This document shows positions 27,453 through 36,408 of a DNA stretch of 64,000 bases, in pieces. The translations under genes were made by a program, and so were the position numbers. The DNA is from Martelella sp. NC20. Lineage in GTDB: Bacteria; Pseudomonadota; Alphaproteobacteria; Rhizobiales; Rhizobiaceae. The stretch spans positions 2,344,001 to 2,408,000 of the forward strand of contig NZ_CP054861.1 of the NCBI RefSeq assembly GCF_013459645.1, in the 5' to 3' direction. The notes beneath the pieces are model-generated. The model made no database searches. It was not told the DNA's origin and was given only the letters and a program-made list of their open reading frames with translations. Every line of letters starts with the position of its first letter. Within the stretch, counting starts at the first letter, position 1.

Positions 27453-28397
27453 TCAGCCGTCCACATTGTCCTTGGTCAGGAACGCATTGCCCGTATCGAG
27501 ATACTGCGGAACCGGAGCGCCGGTGGCCTGTGCCCAGAGCAGCATGACCGACCAGTAGCCCTGAAGCTCGGGCTGCGAAGCGGACGAACTGTCCGCGACA
27601 CCCGAACGGATCATGTCGAGCATCTCCGGCAGGTTGTCGAGGCCAACCAGCGTGACCTGACCCTGTTTTCCGGCTTCGATGATCGCCTGGCCGATACCGA
27701 TCGGTCCGGCGGCGTCGGACGCAACCCAGCCCTTCAGGTTCGGATGGGCCTGCATGATGGCGGCAGCCTGCTGCTGTGCCGTCTCGATGCTGTCATTGTC
27801 GATGCCTTCGGCAACGACCTCGATGCCGTCATGCTCGGCGAACACCTCGCGATGGCAATCGGCGCGGATGGAATGGTTGGGCGCGGTGGGCACGCCCATC
27901 ATGATCGCGACTTCGCCTTCGCCGTCGAGGATCTCGACCAGCCGCCGCGAAGCGATCTTGGCCTGTTCGCAGAAATCGGAACCGATATAGGGGATCGCCA
28001 TGCCTTCCGGCGGGATCGAATCGAAGATCACGAGCGGAATGTTCTGGCTCTGAGCGGCTTCGAGCGACCCGCGATTGCCCGATGGGTCGAGCAGATCGAT
28101 TGCGATGCCGTCGGGGCGTGTCGAGATCGCGCTTTCCACGATCTGAACCTGCTGGACGACGTCCGCCGTCTGCGGAGCGGAGTAGACGATGTCGATATCC
28201 GCGCCGGTCTGAGCCTTCAGGGCTTCAGCAGCCATCTTTGCGCCGTCATTGACCTTGTCGAACCACGGATGAACGACCTTCGGCACGATCAGAAAGCGGT
28301 AGCTGTCCTTCTTGACAGTCCCAGGTGCATCCTGCGCGACAGCGGCCAGGGGAATGGCAATAGCCAATCCCGCCAGCAAGGCGGTGAGTTTCTTCAT
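27453..28397 (-). CDS. CUT2-family periplasmic sugar-binding protein
   Basis: 314 residues, Sec signal MKKLTALLAGLAIAIPLAAV ending before QDAPG. The fold is the type I periplasmic binding protein (Peripla_BP_4): FLIVPKVVHPWFDKVNDGAK, SAISTRPDGIAIDLLDP, IPLVIFDSIPPEG, GWVASDAAGPIGIGQAI and VTLVGLDNLPEML. GGGAGG precedes ATG 28397. It is the first gene of the importer-kinase operon and would be the regulated entry point. The ligand is not readable; the WF pair near residue 45 and the Asp/Asn contact residues fit a small sugar. Confidence 0.9.
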   Translation of the reverse strand: MKKLTALLAGLAIAIPLAAVAQDAPGTVKKDSYRFLIVPKVVHPWFDKVNDGAKMAAEALKAQTGADIDIVYSAPQTADVVQQVQIVESAISTRPDGIAIDLLDPSGNRGSLEAAQSQNIPLVIFDSIPPEGMAIPYIGSDFCEQAKIASRRLVEILDGEGEVAIMMGVPTAPNHSIRADCHREVFAEHDGIEVVAEGIDNDSIETAQQQAAAIMQAHPNLKGWVASDAAGPIGIGQAIIEAGKQGQVTLVGLDNLPEMLDMIRSGVADSSSASQPELQGYWSVMLLWAQATGAPVPQYLDTGNAFLTKDNVDG

Positions 28398-28525
28398 CAG
28401 ATTTCCTCCCGGTTATGTTTGCCGCTCATGGAAGCGGCCCTCCTGGCAGAGGGGCGAAAATCCCCAACGGCCAATCACTGAATACATCTGTTAAATTTAA
28501 AATACAAGTGCATCGGACGTATCAT

Positions 28526-29815
28526 CCAGGGCGATCGGGTGAAGGAGTAGGTGACAAAGGTTTGAATTGCTGAATCAGTTGCGCTCCTCTGGATGGAGGA
28601 ACAACGACGATGACGGATAGCGATCGGGAGCATGGCGGATTTTTTGAGGAGGCGGGTGTTTTTCTGGGATATTTCGAGGATATTCCGGACGGGCGTGAGG
28701 TCGGCAAGGTCGGCTACCCACTGAGCGAGGTGCTGCTGCTGTGCCTGCTGGCGGTATTGTCGGGGGCGGAAACCTTCACGGACATCGCGAATTTTGGCCA
28801 TCGGAAACTGAGTTTTCTGCGTCGGTTTCGGCCCTTTTCCGGTGGCACACCGTCGCATGATCATCTCGGCGACATCCTTGCCACGCTTGATGCCGCGGCG
28901 TTTCAGCGCTGTTTTGTCGCCTGGGTCACGTCGCTGACCGGCCTGGCGACAGAGGTGATCGCCATCGATGGCAAGACCGTGCGCCGGTCGAAAGGGGCCA
29001 AGGCGGCGATCCACATGGTCTCGGCGTTCGCCGCGCGCCAACGTCTGGTGCCGGGTCAGGTCAAGGTTGGCGACAAGGTTGGCGACAAGGCTAACGAGAT
29101 CGTCGCGATCCCCCACCTTCTGAAGGTGCTGGCGATCGAGGGGGCGATCGTGACCATCGACGCCATGGGCTGCCAGCGTACGATTGCGCAGCAGATCGTC
29201 GACCAGAAGGCCGACTATGTCCGCGCCCTCAAGAGCAATCAAAGCGCGCTGCGCGACGATGTCAGCCTGTTCGTGACCGAGCGGAAAGCCAGGCAATACG
29301 CCGATACCGTGATCAGTCGACATGAGACCATCGATGGCGATCATGGTCGGATCGAAACCAGGACCGCGACTGTCCTGCATGATATCGCCTGGCTTCAGCA
29401 ACGCCACAAATGGCCCGCCCTGAAATCCGTCGTCGTCATCGACGGCATACGCGAAACCGGCAGCAAAACCGAGCGGGAGACCCGCTTATACATCAGTTCG
29501 TTGAATCTGCCCGCCGACAAGCTCGGACCGATCGTTCGCAGTCATTGGGCCATTGAGAACAGCCTGCACTGGGTGATGGACATGGTCTTCCGCGACGACG
29601 AATGCCGCGTGCGAACCGAAAACGCCCCAGCCAACTTCACCACCATCAAACATATCGCAACCAATCTGCTGCGATTGCCGACCTCCAGAGATTCACTCCG
29701 CTCAAGGCGAAAAATCACCGCCTGGGACGACGACTTCCTCGCAAGCCTCATTGCCGATGATCCGGTCACCCGATTCCACTGGGCGAAGGCCCGGTGGCTT
29801 GACGGACAGGGTTGA
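28526..29815 (+). mobile_element. ISAs1-family insertion sequence
   Basis: Element around an intact transposase. A candidate left inverted repeat at 28526-28542 (CCAGGGCGATCGGGTGA) matches 14 of 17 bases of the reverse complement of 29766-29782. The right copy falls inside the last 20 codons of the transposase, so the true right boundary is uncertain. I see no target-site duplication. Confidence 0.6.
28610..29815 (+). CDS. ISAs1-family (H-repeat type) DDE transposase
   Basis: 401 residues, apparently intact. It begins with the N-terminal DDE_Tnp_1-associated domain (GYFEDIPDGREVGKVGYPLS, then LLLCLLAVLSGAETFTDIA and FSGGTPSHDHLGDIL). Catalytic residues: Asp in EVIAIDGKTVRRS, Asp in GAIVTIDAMGCQ, and the Glu in RSHWAIENSLHWVMDMVF. 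The C-terminus runs about 15 residues beyond the usual DDDFLASL end, through the presumed inverted repeat, suggesting the original stop was lost or the element ends inside the frame. It separates the sugar operon from gltX and marks the right limit of the accessory region. Confidence 0.93.
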   Translation: MTDSDREHGGFFEEAGVFLGYFEDIPDGREVGKVGYPLSEVLLLCLLAVLSGAETFTDIANFGHRKLSFLRRFRPFSGGTPSHDHLGDILATLDAAAFQRCFVAWVTSLTGLATEVIAIDGKTVRRSKGAKAAIHMVSAFAARQRLVPGQVKVGDKVGDKANEIVAIPHLLKVLAIEGAIVTIDAMGCQRTIAQQIVDQKADYVRALKSNQSALRDDVSLFVTERKARQYADTVISRHETIDGDHGRIETRTATVLHDIAWLQQRHKWPALKSVVVIDGIRETGSKTERETRLYISSLNLPADKLGPIVRSHWAIENSLHWVMDMVFRDDECRVRTENAPANFTTIKHIATNLLRLPTSRDSLRSRRKITAWDDDFLASLIADDPVTRFHWAKARWLDGQG

Positions 29816-29928
29816 ATATGGCCTAAGGCTGGCCTGAACGGCCGCCGTTTCCAAGGACCTGCTGCGGCCCAGCACATTCAGCATTTTCAGGGAAGCAGCC
29901 GGCCTGGCCGGCGCTACGGACAAAAACA

Positions 29929-31395
29929 ATGAGCACAACCGGCCCCCGCCTGCGCATCGCGCCATCTCCCACCGGCGAGCCGCATGTCGGCACCGCCTAT
30001 ACCGCGCTGTTCAACTATCTCTACGCAAAAAAGATGGGCGGCACCTTCATTCTGCGCATCGAGGACACCGACGCCACGCGCTCGACCCCCGAATTCGAGA
30101 AGAACGTGCTCGACGCGCTGAAATGGTGCGGGCTTGAGTGGGCGGAAGGCCCGGATGTCGGCGGTCCCTACGGTCCCTATCGCCAGTCGGATCGCAAGGA
30201 CCTCTACAAGCCCTATGTCGATCGCCTCGTCGCCGAAGGCCACGCCTTCCATTGCTTCTGCACGCCCGAACGGCTGGAGCGGATGCGCGCCGGCCAGCGC
30301 GCCGAAGGCCGCGCCCCGAAATATGACGGACTGTGCATGCATCTGAAAGCCGAAGAGGTCACCGCCCGTATCGCGGCCGGCGAGCCCAATGTCGTGCGCA
30401 TGAAGATCCCGACCGAAGGCGCGTGCAAGTTCACCGACGGCGTCTACGGCGATGTCGAAATCCCGTGGGACGCTGTCGACATGCAGGTTCTGCTGAAGGC
30501 CGACGGCATGCCGACCTATCACATGGCAAACGTCGTCGACGACCACATGATGAAGATCACCCATGTGGCGCGCGGCGAGGAGTGGCTGGCCTCGGTGCCG
30601 AAGCATATCCTGCTCTATACCTATCTGGGGCTCGAACCGCCGCAGTTCTTCCACTTGCCGCTGATGCGCAATCCCGACAAATCGAAACTGTCGAAGCGCA
30701 AGAACCCGACCTCGATCTCCTATTATTCGGCGCTCGGCTACCTGCCGGAAGCGCTGATGAATTTCCTCGGCCTGTTCTTCATCCAGATATCCGAGGGCGA
30801 AGAGCTGATGACGATGGATCAGCTCATCGAAAAATTCGACGCCGACAACCTCAACAAGTCCGGCGCCGTGTTCGACACCCAGAAGCTCGAATGGCTGAAC
30901 GGAAGGTTCCTGCGCGAGACGCTGTCGGAGGAGGATTTCATCCTCCGCGTCGCCGTCTGGGCCTCGGAAAACGCGCGGCTGAAGGAGGGACTGAAGCTCT
31001 CCCAGAGCCGGATCACCAAGCTCGGCGAACTGCCGGCGCTGATGGGCTTCCTGCTGCAGTCCGACATGGTTCCGGAGGCGGAAGCCTTCGCGAAGATCAA
31101 GAAGACCAATCCGGCGGAAATCCTGGAAATCCTGCAGGCGGTGCAGCCGGTGCTGGAGAAACTCGTCGAGTGGAATGCCGCGACGGTTGAAGAAGCGTTG
31201 CGCCGGCTTTCCGAAGACATCGACAAGAAGCTGCGCACCGTGGTCGCGCCATTGTTCGTCGCCATGTCCGGCTCGTCACGCTCGCTGCCGTTGTTTGACT
31301 CGATGGCCATTCTCGGCCGTGCGGTTGTGCGCCAGCGGCTGAAGACGGCTGAAGGCGTGGTCGCGGCAATGGTCGCAGAAGAGGCAGGCAAGTAA
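29929..31395 (+). CDS. gltX: glutamyl-tRNA synthetase
   Basis: Charges tRNA-Glu, and in many alphaproteobacteria also tRNA-Gln. 488 residues, class I. HIGH-type motif in RIAPSPTGEPHVGTAYTALF, KMSKS-type motif KSKLSKRKNPTS, the RIEDTDATRS glutamate site, and an anticodon-binding C-terminal domain with RSLPLFDSMAILG. No strong Shine-Dalgarno precedes ATG 29929, and the ISAs1 element lies just 113 bases upstream, so the native promoter may have been displaced. lysS follows after a single base. Alphaproteobacteria often carry two gltX copies; which one this is cannot be told here. Confidence 0.95.
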   Translation: MSTTGPRLRIAPSPTGEPHVGTAYTALFNYLYAKKMGGTFILRIEDTDATRSTPEFEKNVLDALKWCGLEWAEGPDVGGPYGPYRQSDRKDLYKPYVDRLVAEGHAFHCFCTPERLERMRAGQRAEGRAPKYDGLCMHLKAEEVTARIAAGEPNVVRMKIPTEGACKFTDGVYGDVEIPWDAVDMQVLLKADGMPTYHMANVVDDHMMKITHVARGEEWLASVPKHILLYTYLGLEPPQFFHLPLMRNPDKSKLSKRKNPTSISYYSALGYLPEALMNFLGLFFIQISEGEELMTMDQLIEKFDADNLNKSGAVFDTQKLEWLNGRFLRETLSEEDFILRVAVWASENARLKEGLKLSQSRITKLGELPALMGFLLQSDMVPEAEAFAKIKKTNPAEILEILQAVQPVLEKLVEWNAATVEEALRRLSEDIDKKLRTVVAPLFVAMSGSSRSLPLFDSMAILGRAVVRQRLKTAEGVVAAMVAEEAGK

Positions 31396-31396
31396 C

Positions 31397-32890
31397 ATGA
31401 ACAAGAAGACTGAAGAGCAGGCGCTCTCCTCCGACGCGACCGAAGTCCGCGCGCAGAAGCTCGAAATCCTGCGCGAGAAGATCGGCGACGTCTATCCGGC
31501 GCATTTCCACCGCACCATCACCAATGCCGAACTGGCCGAGAAATACGCCGACCTGCCCGATGACGTGACGACCGAGGATGTCGTCACCGTTGCCGGCCGC
31601 GTCTATTCTATGCGCAATTCCGGCATGTTCGTCGATCTGCGCGATGCGTCCGGCAAGATCCAGATTTTCTCGCACAAGGACACGACGCCCGAAGCGGTGC
31701 GCGAATTATGGTCGCTGGTGGATCTCGCTGACATTGTCGGCGTCACCGGCGTCGTGCGCCGCACCAGGCGCGGCGAGCTGACGATCAACGCCCAGGAGCT
31801 TACCATGCTCACCAAGGCGCTGAAGCCGATGCCGGAAAAATACCACGGGCTTGCCGATATCGAGACGCGCTATCGCCAGCGTTATCTCGACATCATGAGC
31901 AACGAGGATTCCAAGCTGCGCTTCATCCAGCGCTCGCAGGTGCTTTCCGGCGTGCGGCGTTTCCTCGAGGACGAGGGCTTCATGGAAGTCGAGACGCCGA
32001 TGCTGCAGTCGATCTATGGCGGCGCCACGGCCGATCCGTTCAAGACGCACCACAATGCGCTCGACATCGACATGTATCTCCGCATCGCGCCGGAGCTCTA
32101 TCTCAAGCGCATCCTGGTCTCGGGCCTCACCGACAAGGTGTTCGAGGTCAACCGCAACTTCCGCAACGAAGGCGTTTCGACCCGGCACAATCCCGAATTC
32201 ACGATGATGGAGTGTTACTGGGCCTATGCCGATTACGAGGACATGATGGGCCTCGTTGAGCGCATGTTCGAGGCCTTGGCCATCAGGCTGCACGGCCAGA
32301 CAAAACTGCCCTTCGGCGACATCGAACTCGATTTCAAGGGACCGTTCCGGCGGGTTCCGATGCCCGATGCGGTCATGGAAGCGACCGGCATTGACTTCCG
32401 GTCGATCGCGACCGACGAGGAAGCCCGCGCCGCCGCGAAGGCCGCCGGTTTCGAGATCGAGGATGACTGGACCTGGGGCGAATGCCTCGCCTTCATCTTC
32501 GAGGAAAAGGTCGAGGACACGCTGATCCAGCCCGCCCATGTGACCCATTTCCCGAAGGACATTTCGCCGTTTGCCAAGGAAGTGCCGGGCGAGCCACGCC
32601 TGGTCGAGCGTTTCGAGACCTATGTCAATGGCTGGGAACTGGGCAATGCCTTCTCCGAGCTCAACGATCCGGTCGAACAGCGCCGCCGCATGGTCGAGCA
32701 GCTCGAGCAGTCCCATGCCCGCGGCGAAACCGAAAAGCGCCTCGACGACGATTTCCTCAACGCCATGGACCACGGCATGCCGCCCGCAGGCGGCCTCGGG
32801 ATCGGCATCGACCGCCTGATCATGCTTCTGACCAACGGCCCCTCGATCCGCGACGTCATCCTGTTCCCGGCCCGGCGCCACAAGGATTGA
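31397..32890 (+). CDS. lysS: lysyl-tRNA synthetase, class II
   Basis: Charges tRNA-Lys. 497 residues: the N-terminal OB-fold anticodon domain (about 50-155, VTVAGRVYSMRNSGMFVDLR) shows it is a full synthetase, not the short EpmA type. Class II motifs: motif 1 FLEDEGFMEVETPMLQ, motif 2 FRNEGVSTRHNPEFTMMECY, motif 3 GGLGIGIDRLIMLLT. It starts one base after the gltX stop, so the two synthetases are co-expressed. A class II enzyme is noteworthy because many alphaproteobacteria use a class I LysRS instead. Confidence 0.95.
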   Translation: MNKKTEEQALSSDATEVRAQKLEILREKIGDVYPAHFHRTITNAELAEKYADLPDDVTTEDVVTVAGRVYSMRNSGMFVDLRDASGKIQIFSHKDTTPEAVRELWSLVDLADIVGVTGVVRRTRRGELTINAQELTMLTKALKPMPEKYHGLADIETRYRQRYLDIMSNEDSKLRFIQRSQVLSGVRRFLEDEGFMEVETPMLQSIYGGATADPFKTHHNALDIDMYLRIAPELYLKRILVSGLTDKVFEVNRNFRNEGVSTRHNPEFTMMECYWAYADYEDMMGLVERMFEALAIRLHGQTKLPFGDIELDFKGPFRRVPMPDAVMEATGIDFRSIATDEEARAAAKAAGFEIEDDWTWGECLAFIFEEKVEDTLIQPAHVTHFPKDISPFAKEVPGEPRLVERFETYVNGWELGNAFSELNDPVEQRRRMVEQLEQSHARGETEKRLDDDFLNAMDHGMPPAGGLGIGIDRLIMLLTNGPSIRDVILFPARRHKD

Positions 32891-32958
32891 TCCTTGCTAC
32901 GCTGCCCGCTCCGGCCGGCAGCTCTGATGGTTGAGAGACCTTTTCACACTCACGGGTG

Positions 32959-33068
32959 TCATCCTCGGGCTTGACCCGAGGATCCAGGCGGGCTCGCACG
33001 GCGTCAAAAAAACGTCAGAATTCAATTGCCTGCTCAGTATGGATGCTCGGGTCAAGCCCGAGCATGAC
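32959..33068. repeat. pair of inverted REP-like palindromes
   Basis: Stem ATCCTCGGG/CCCGAGGAT (32961-32983) and stem ATGCTCGGG/CCCGAGCAT (33043-33065), both with a CTTGA-type loop and GTCAT...ATCC flanks, stand in inverted orientation 59 bases apart. The two copies differ by a compensatory C-G to G-C swap. They lie between convergent lysS and the MFS gene and may end both transcripts. Confidence 0.8.
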
Positions 33069-33132
33069 CCCTGTGGGAGAGGTTAGCTGGAATCAAAGGC
33101 TCTGAAGCTGCGGCTTCGGCCGGTAGCGTCTC

Positions 33133-34308
33133 TCAGCGCGCGGCAAGCCTGCGGCTGAAGATCAGCGGGACCAGCACCAGCGTCACGGCCGGAAACACCA
33201 GCCAGTTCATCAGGCTCCAGCCATTGTCGATATGCACCAGCGCGCCGGCGAGGAAGGAGGCGGTGGCGGTGGAGCCGAAGACGAGGAAATCGTTGAGGCC
33301 CTGCACCTTGCCGCGCTCTTCCGGCGTATGGCAGTCGGTGATCATCGCGGTCGCGCCGATGAAGCCGAAATTCCAGCCGACGCCGAGCAGGATCAGCGCC
33401 AGCCAGAAATGCGTCAGGCCGAGGCCGGAAAGCGCGATCACCGCGCAGCCGGCAATCAGCGCCAGACCGGTCGCGGCAATCGTTTCCTTGCCGAAACGGG
33501 CGATCAGCCGGCCGGTGAAAAAGCTTGGCCCGAACATTGCCAGCACGTGCCACTGAATGCCGAGCGTTGCCTGGCCGACGGAATGGCCGCAGGCGATCAT
33601 CGCAAGCGGCGTCGCCGTCATGATGAAGGCCATCAGCGCATAGGAAACGACGCCGGTCGCGGCGGCCATGATGAAGCGGGGCGAGCGGGCGATCTCGGAA
33701 AGCGGTCGTCCGCCGGAGATGGAGACCGCGACGGGGCGCGGGATTTTCAGTCGCGATACCAGCAGCAGCGTCAGAAACGCAAGCACCGCAAGGCCGATGA
33801 AGCTTGCGACATAAGGAAGGCCCGGCACGGCATCGACCGTCCAGATCGCCACTTGCGGGCCGATGATGGCAGCGGCAAGCCCGCCGACCATGACCCGCGA
33901 GATCGCCTTCGCCTTCATGTCTCCCGAAGCCGTATCGGCGGCCGCGAAACGGAAGCTCTGGATGTATGAGCCATAAAGGCCAACCGTCGTGATGGCGAGG
34001 CAGAACAGGATGAAGGTGCTCGCGGCAATCGCGGTCGCGGCCAGAAGTCCGCCGCAGATGCCGATCATCGCGCCGAAAATATAGCCCTCGCGCCGGCCGA
34101 AGCGGCGCATGATCCAGGCGGCCGGCAGGGTACCGATCGCAACGCCGACATTGTAGAGGCTGACCGGAAAGGTTGCGAGCGCCGGATCGGGCGCCAGCAC
34201 CGTGCCGATAATGCCGCCGAGCGAGATCACGATCGGCGGCGCGGCGCCGCCGACGGCCTGCGCCATCGTCAGGATATTGATGTTGCGGAAAGCGGTGCTG
34301 TCGGTCAT
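33133..34308 (-). CDS. MFS transporter
   Basis: 391-residue inner-membrane carrier with about 12 hydrophobic helices in two halves. The loop between helices 2 and 3 reads RRFGRREGYIFG, the usual MFS signature; a similar one in the second half is ARFGKETIAATG. The helix-5 region GGLAAAIIGPQVAIW is conserved in drug/solute antiporters. Substrate is unknown. ATG 34308 is preferred (GGAG 6 bases upstream) over ATG 34329, whose GGAGG would abut the codon. The gene stands alone; a 34-base palindromic Rhizobiales repeat at 34369-34402 lies upstream. Confidence 0.85.
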   Translation of the reverse strand: MTDSTAFRNINILTMAQAVGGAAPPIVISLGGIIGTVLAPDPALATFPVSLYNVGVAIGTLPAAWIMRRFGRREGYIFGAMIGICGGLLAATAIAASTFILFCLAITTVGLYGSYIQSFRFAAADTASGDMKAKAISRVMVGGLAAAIIGPQVAIWTVDAVPGLPYVASFIGLAVLAFLTLLLVSRLKIPRPVAVSISGGRPLSEIARSPRFIMAAATGVVSYALMAFIMTATPLAMIACGHSVGQATLGIQWHVLAMFGPSFFTGRLIARFGKETIAATGLALIAGCAVIALSGLGLTHFWLALILLGVGWNFGFIGATAMITDCHTPEERGKVQGLNDFLVFGSTATASFLAGALVHIDNGWSLMNWLVFPAVTLVLVPLIFSRRLAAR

Positions 34309-34368
34309 GGGGGTCTCCGGCCTCGTCATCCTCCACCGTCGGTCGGCGGAAGGGCCGGTTAGTCCCTA

Positions 34369-34402
34369 GCGCATCCGTGCGAAAACCGGAATGGTTTTTG
34401 CG
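34369..34402. repeat. Rhizobiales intergenic repeat fragment with hairpin
   Basis: GCATCCGTGCGAAAACCGGA followed by its inverted half ATGGTTTTTGCGC forms a stem behind pxpA (minus strand). This GCGAAAACCGG...GGTTTTxGC unit is a common intergenic mosaic piece in Rhizobiales and can terminate pxpA. Confidence 0.6.
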
Positions 34403-34424
34403 CTTTCAGATACGCGGCTCGATG

Positions 34425-35192
34425 TTAATGAATGAAATTGGCAATCGCATAGCCCTGTTTTTCCAGCCCGGCGCGCACCGCAGCGGCTATGGGGACGGCC
34501 TCGGCCGTATCGCCATGAACGCAGATGGAATCGATGGCGGTCGGGATGCGGTTGCCGGAAAGGGTGATGATCGCGCCTTCGCGCACCATCTCGCCGACGC
34601 GGCGCGCGGCCTGTTCCGGGTCGTGGATCACCGCGCCCTGGAGGCCGCGCGGGACCAGCAGTCCGTCATCGCCGTAAGCGCGGTCGGCGAAGATTTCGGA
34701 TGCCACCGTCAATCCCATTTCCTTAGCGATGCGCTGCTGTTCGCCGTGTGCGATCGTAAGGCAGATCAGCGCCGGATCGACCGCTTTGATGGCGTTGCAG
34801 ACCGCGCGGGCGACCGCCGCATCCTCCTGCGCGAGGTTTCCAAGCGCGCCGTGGGCCTTCACATGGGTGATCGGGTGGCCGACATATTGCGCCATCGCCT
34901 GCGCCGCGCCGACCTGATAGGCGACCAGCCGCTCGATCTCGGTGGCGGAATAGGGGATCCGCCTGCGGCCGAAACCCATGAGATCGGGAAAGCCGGGATG
35001 GGCGCCGACGGCGACATTGCGGTCGCGGGCGAGCACGAAGGTTTTCGCCATGGTATCGGGGTCGCCGGCGTGAAAGCCGCAGGCGACATTAGCGGAGGAG
35101 ACGATCTTCAGCATTTCGGCGTCGTCGCCCTTGTCCCATGCGCCGAAGCTCTCGCCCATGTCGCAGTTGATGTCGATGCGCGGTGCGGTCAT
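34425..35192 (-). CDS. pxpA: 5-oxoprolinase subunit A (LamB/YcsF family)
   Basis: 255 residues. PxpA works with PxpBC in ATP-dependent opening of 5-oxoproline to glutamate. Motifs are complete: IDINCDMGESFGAWDKGDD at the start, SANVACGFHAGDPDTM, VAVGAHPGFPDLMGFGRR, and VKAHGALGNLAQED. Usually pxpB and pxpC are neighbours; here the gene is alone, divergent from pyrC and behind an MFS carrier, so the partner subunits must be elsewhere or this copy acts independently. The start ATG 35192 fits the family. Confidence 0.93.
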   Translation of the reverse strand: MTAPRIDINCDMGESFGAWDKGDDAEMLKIVSSANVACGFHAGDPDTMAKTFVLARDRNVAVGAHPGFPDLMGFGRRRIPYSATEIERLVAYQVGAAQAMAQYVGHPITHVKAHGALGNLAQEDAAVARAVCNAIKAVDPALICLTIAHGEQQRIAKEMGLTVASEIFADRAYGDDGLLVPRGLQGAVIHDPEQAARRVGEMVREGAIITLSGNRIPTAIDSICVHGDTAEAVPIAAAVRAGLEKQGYAIANFIH

Positions 35193-35364
35193 GTTGCTAT
35201 CTCCCGGCCGGTTGTTCTGCGTTATTTAGGCCCCGCGTCGCTGGCCGACAACGGCTTTCCGTCAAACCGACCGAATTTCGCGGCAATGCCCTGTTGCCGG
35301 CTGAGGCTTCCAATTTGGCGGCGAAGGCCTTATGCCCTCAGTGTGACCACCCTGGAGATGATCG

Positions 35365-36408
35365 ATGAACAGCCTGACGATCCGCCGTCCCGATGACTGG
35401 CACCTGCATCTGCGCGACGGCGCGATGATGGAGGGCGTGATCGGCGATACCGCGCGCCATTTCGCCCGCGCGATCATCATGCCCAATCTGGTGCCGCCGG
35501 TGGTCACGGCCGTCGATGCCGAAGCCTATCGCAATCGCATCATCGCCGCCGTTCCGCCCGGCATGTCGTTCAAGCCGCTGATGACGCTTTACCTGACCGA
35601 GACGACCGAGCCCGCCGATGTCGCATCGGCCTTCAGCGAAGGCCTGATCAAGGCGGTCAAGCTCTATCCGGCGGGCGCCACCACCAATTCCGCAAGCGGC
35701 GTCCGCGATATCGACAATGCCATGCCGGTGCTGGAGAAGATGGCGGAGATCGGGCTTAATCTCTGCGTCCACGGCGAAGTCACCGACAGGCAGGTCGATA
35801 TATTCGATCGCGAGGCCGTATTCATCGAAACCGTGCTGGACAAGATCAGATGGCGCCTGCCTGAGCTGAAGATCACCATGGAGCATGTCACGACGAAGGA
35901 CGGCGTTGATTACATCAAGGATGCGCACAGGAACCTTGCCGGCTCGCTGACGACCCATCATCTGATCATCAACCGCAACGATATTCTCGTCGGCGGCATC
36001 CATCCGCATTACTATTGCCTGCCGGTCGCCAAGCGCGAGGAGCATAGGAAGGCGCTGGTGGCGGCCGCGACCTCCGGCGACAGGCGGTTCTTCCTCGGTA
36101 CCGACTCAGCGCCCCACGTCGATCCCGCCAAGGAATGCGGCTGCGGCTGCGCCGGCATCTACACCGCCCCCAACACGATGAGCTGCCTTGCCCATGTGTT
36201 CGAAAACGAAGGCGCGCTCGACAGGCTCGAAGCCTTCGCCTCGCTCAACGGCCCGGCCTGGTACGGGCTCAAGCCGAACGAAGACACGATCACGCTGGTA
36301 AAACGGGCAGACCCCGTCGCATATCCTGAAAAGCGCGAAACCGGGGACGGGCCGGTCACGGTATTCGACCCGAAATTTCCGCTCTACTGGGAGGTCGAGG
36401 CCGCCTGA
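35365..36408 (+). CDS. pyrC: dihydroorotase (class II, PyrC type)
   Basis: Cyclises carbamoyl-aspartate to dihydroorotate in pyrimidine synthesis. 347 residues, the E. coli PyrC length. Metal ligands are the His pair in [13 protein letters not shown], the carboxylated Lys in [14 protein letters not shown], His in CVHGEV, His in TTHHLI and the Asp in FLGTDSAPH. Substrate loop [10 protein letters not shown] is present. GGAG lies 8 bases ahead of ATG 35365. Its 3' end overlaps the end of the convergent sitD permease gene by 25 bases. A second pyrimidine gene, pyrD, is in this window at 59.7 kb. Confidence 0.96.
   Translation: MNSLTIRRPDDWHLHLRDGAMMEGVIGDTARHFARAIIMPNLVPPVVTAVDAEAYRNRIIAAVPPGMSFKPLMTLYLTETTEPADVASAFSEGLIKAVKLYPAGATTNSASGVRDIDNAMPVLEKMAEIGLNLCVHGEVTDRQVDIFDREAVFIETVLDKIRWRLPELKITMEHVTTKDGVDYIKDAHRNLAGSLTTHHLIINRNDILVGGIHPHYYCLPVAKREEHRKALVAAATSGDRRFFLGTDSAPHVDPAKECGCGCAGIYTAPNTMSCLAHVFENEGALDRLEAFASLNGPAWYGLKPNEDTITLVKRADPVAYPEKRETGDGPVTVFDPKFPLYWEVEAA

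Noticed and set aside
29803..29815. Ten-base match (GACGGACAGG) to the start of tRNA-Ser(GGA), as a possible attachment site
   Set aside because: Integrases use the 3' part of the tRNA, and this match is to the 5' end. Length and position fit chance.
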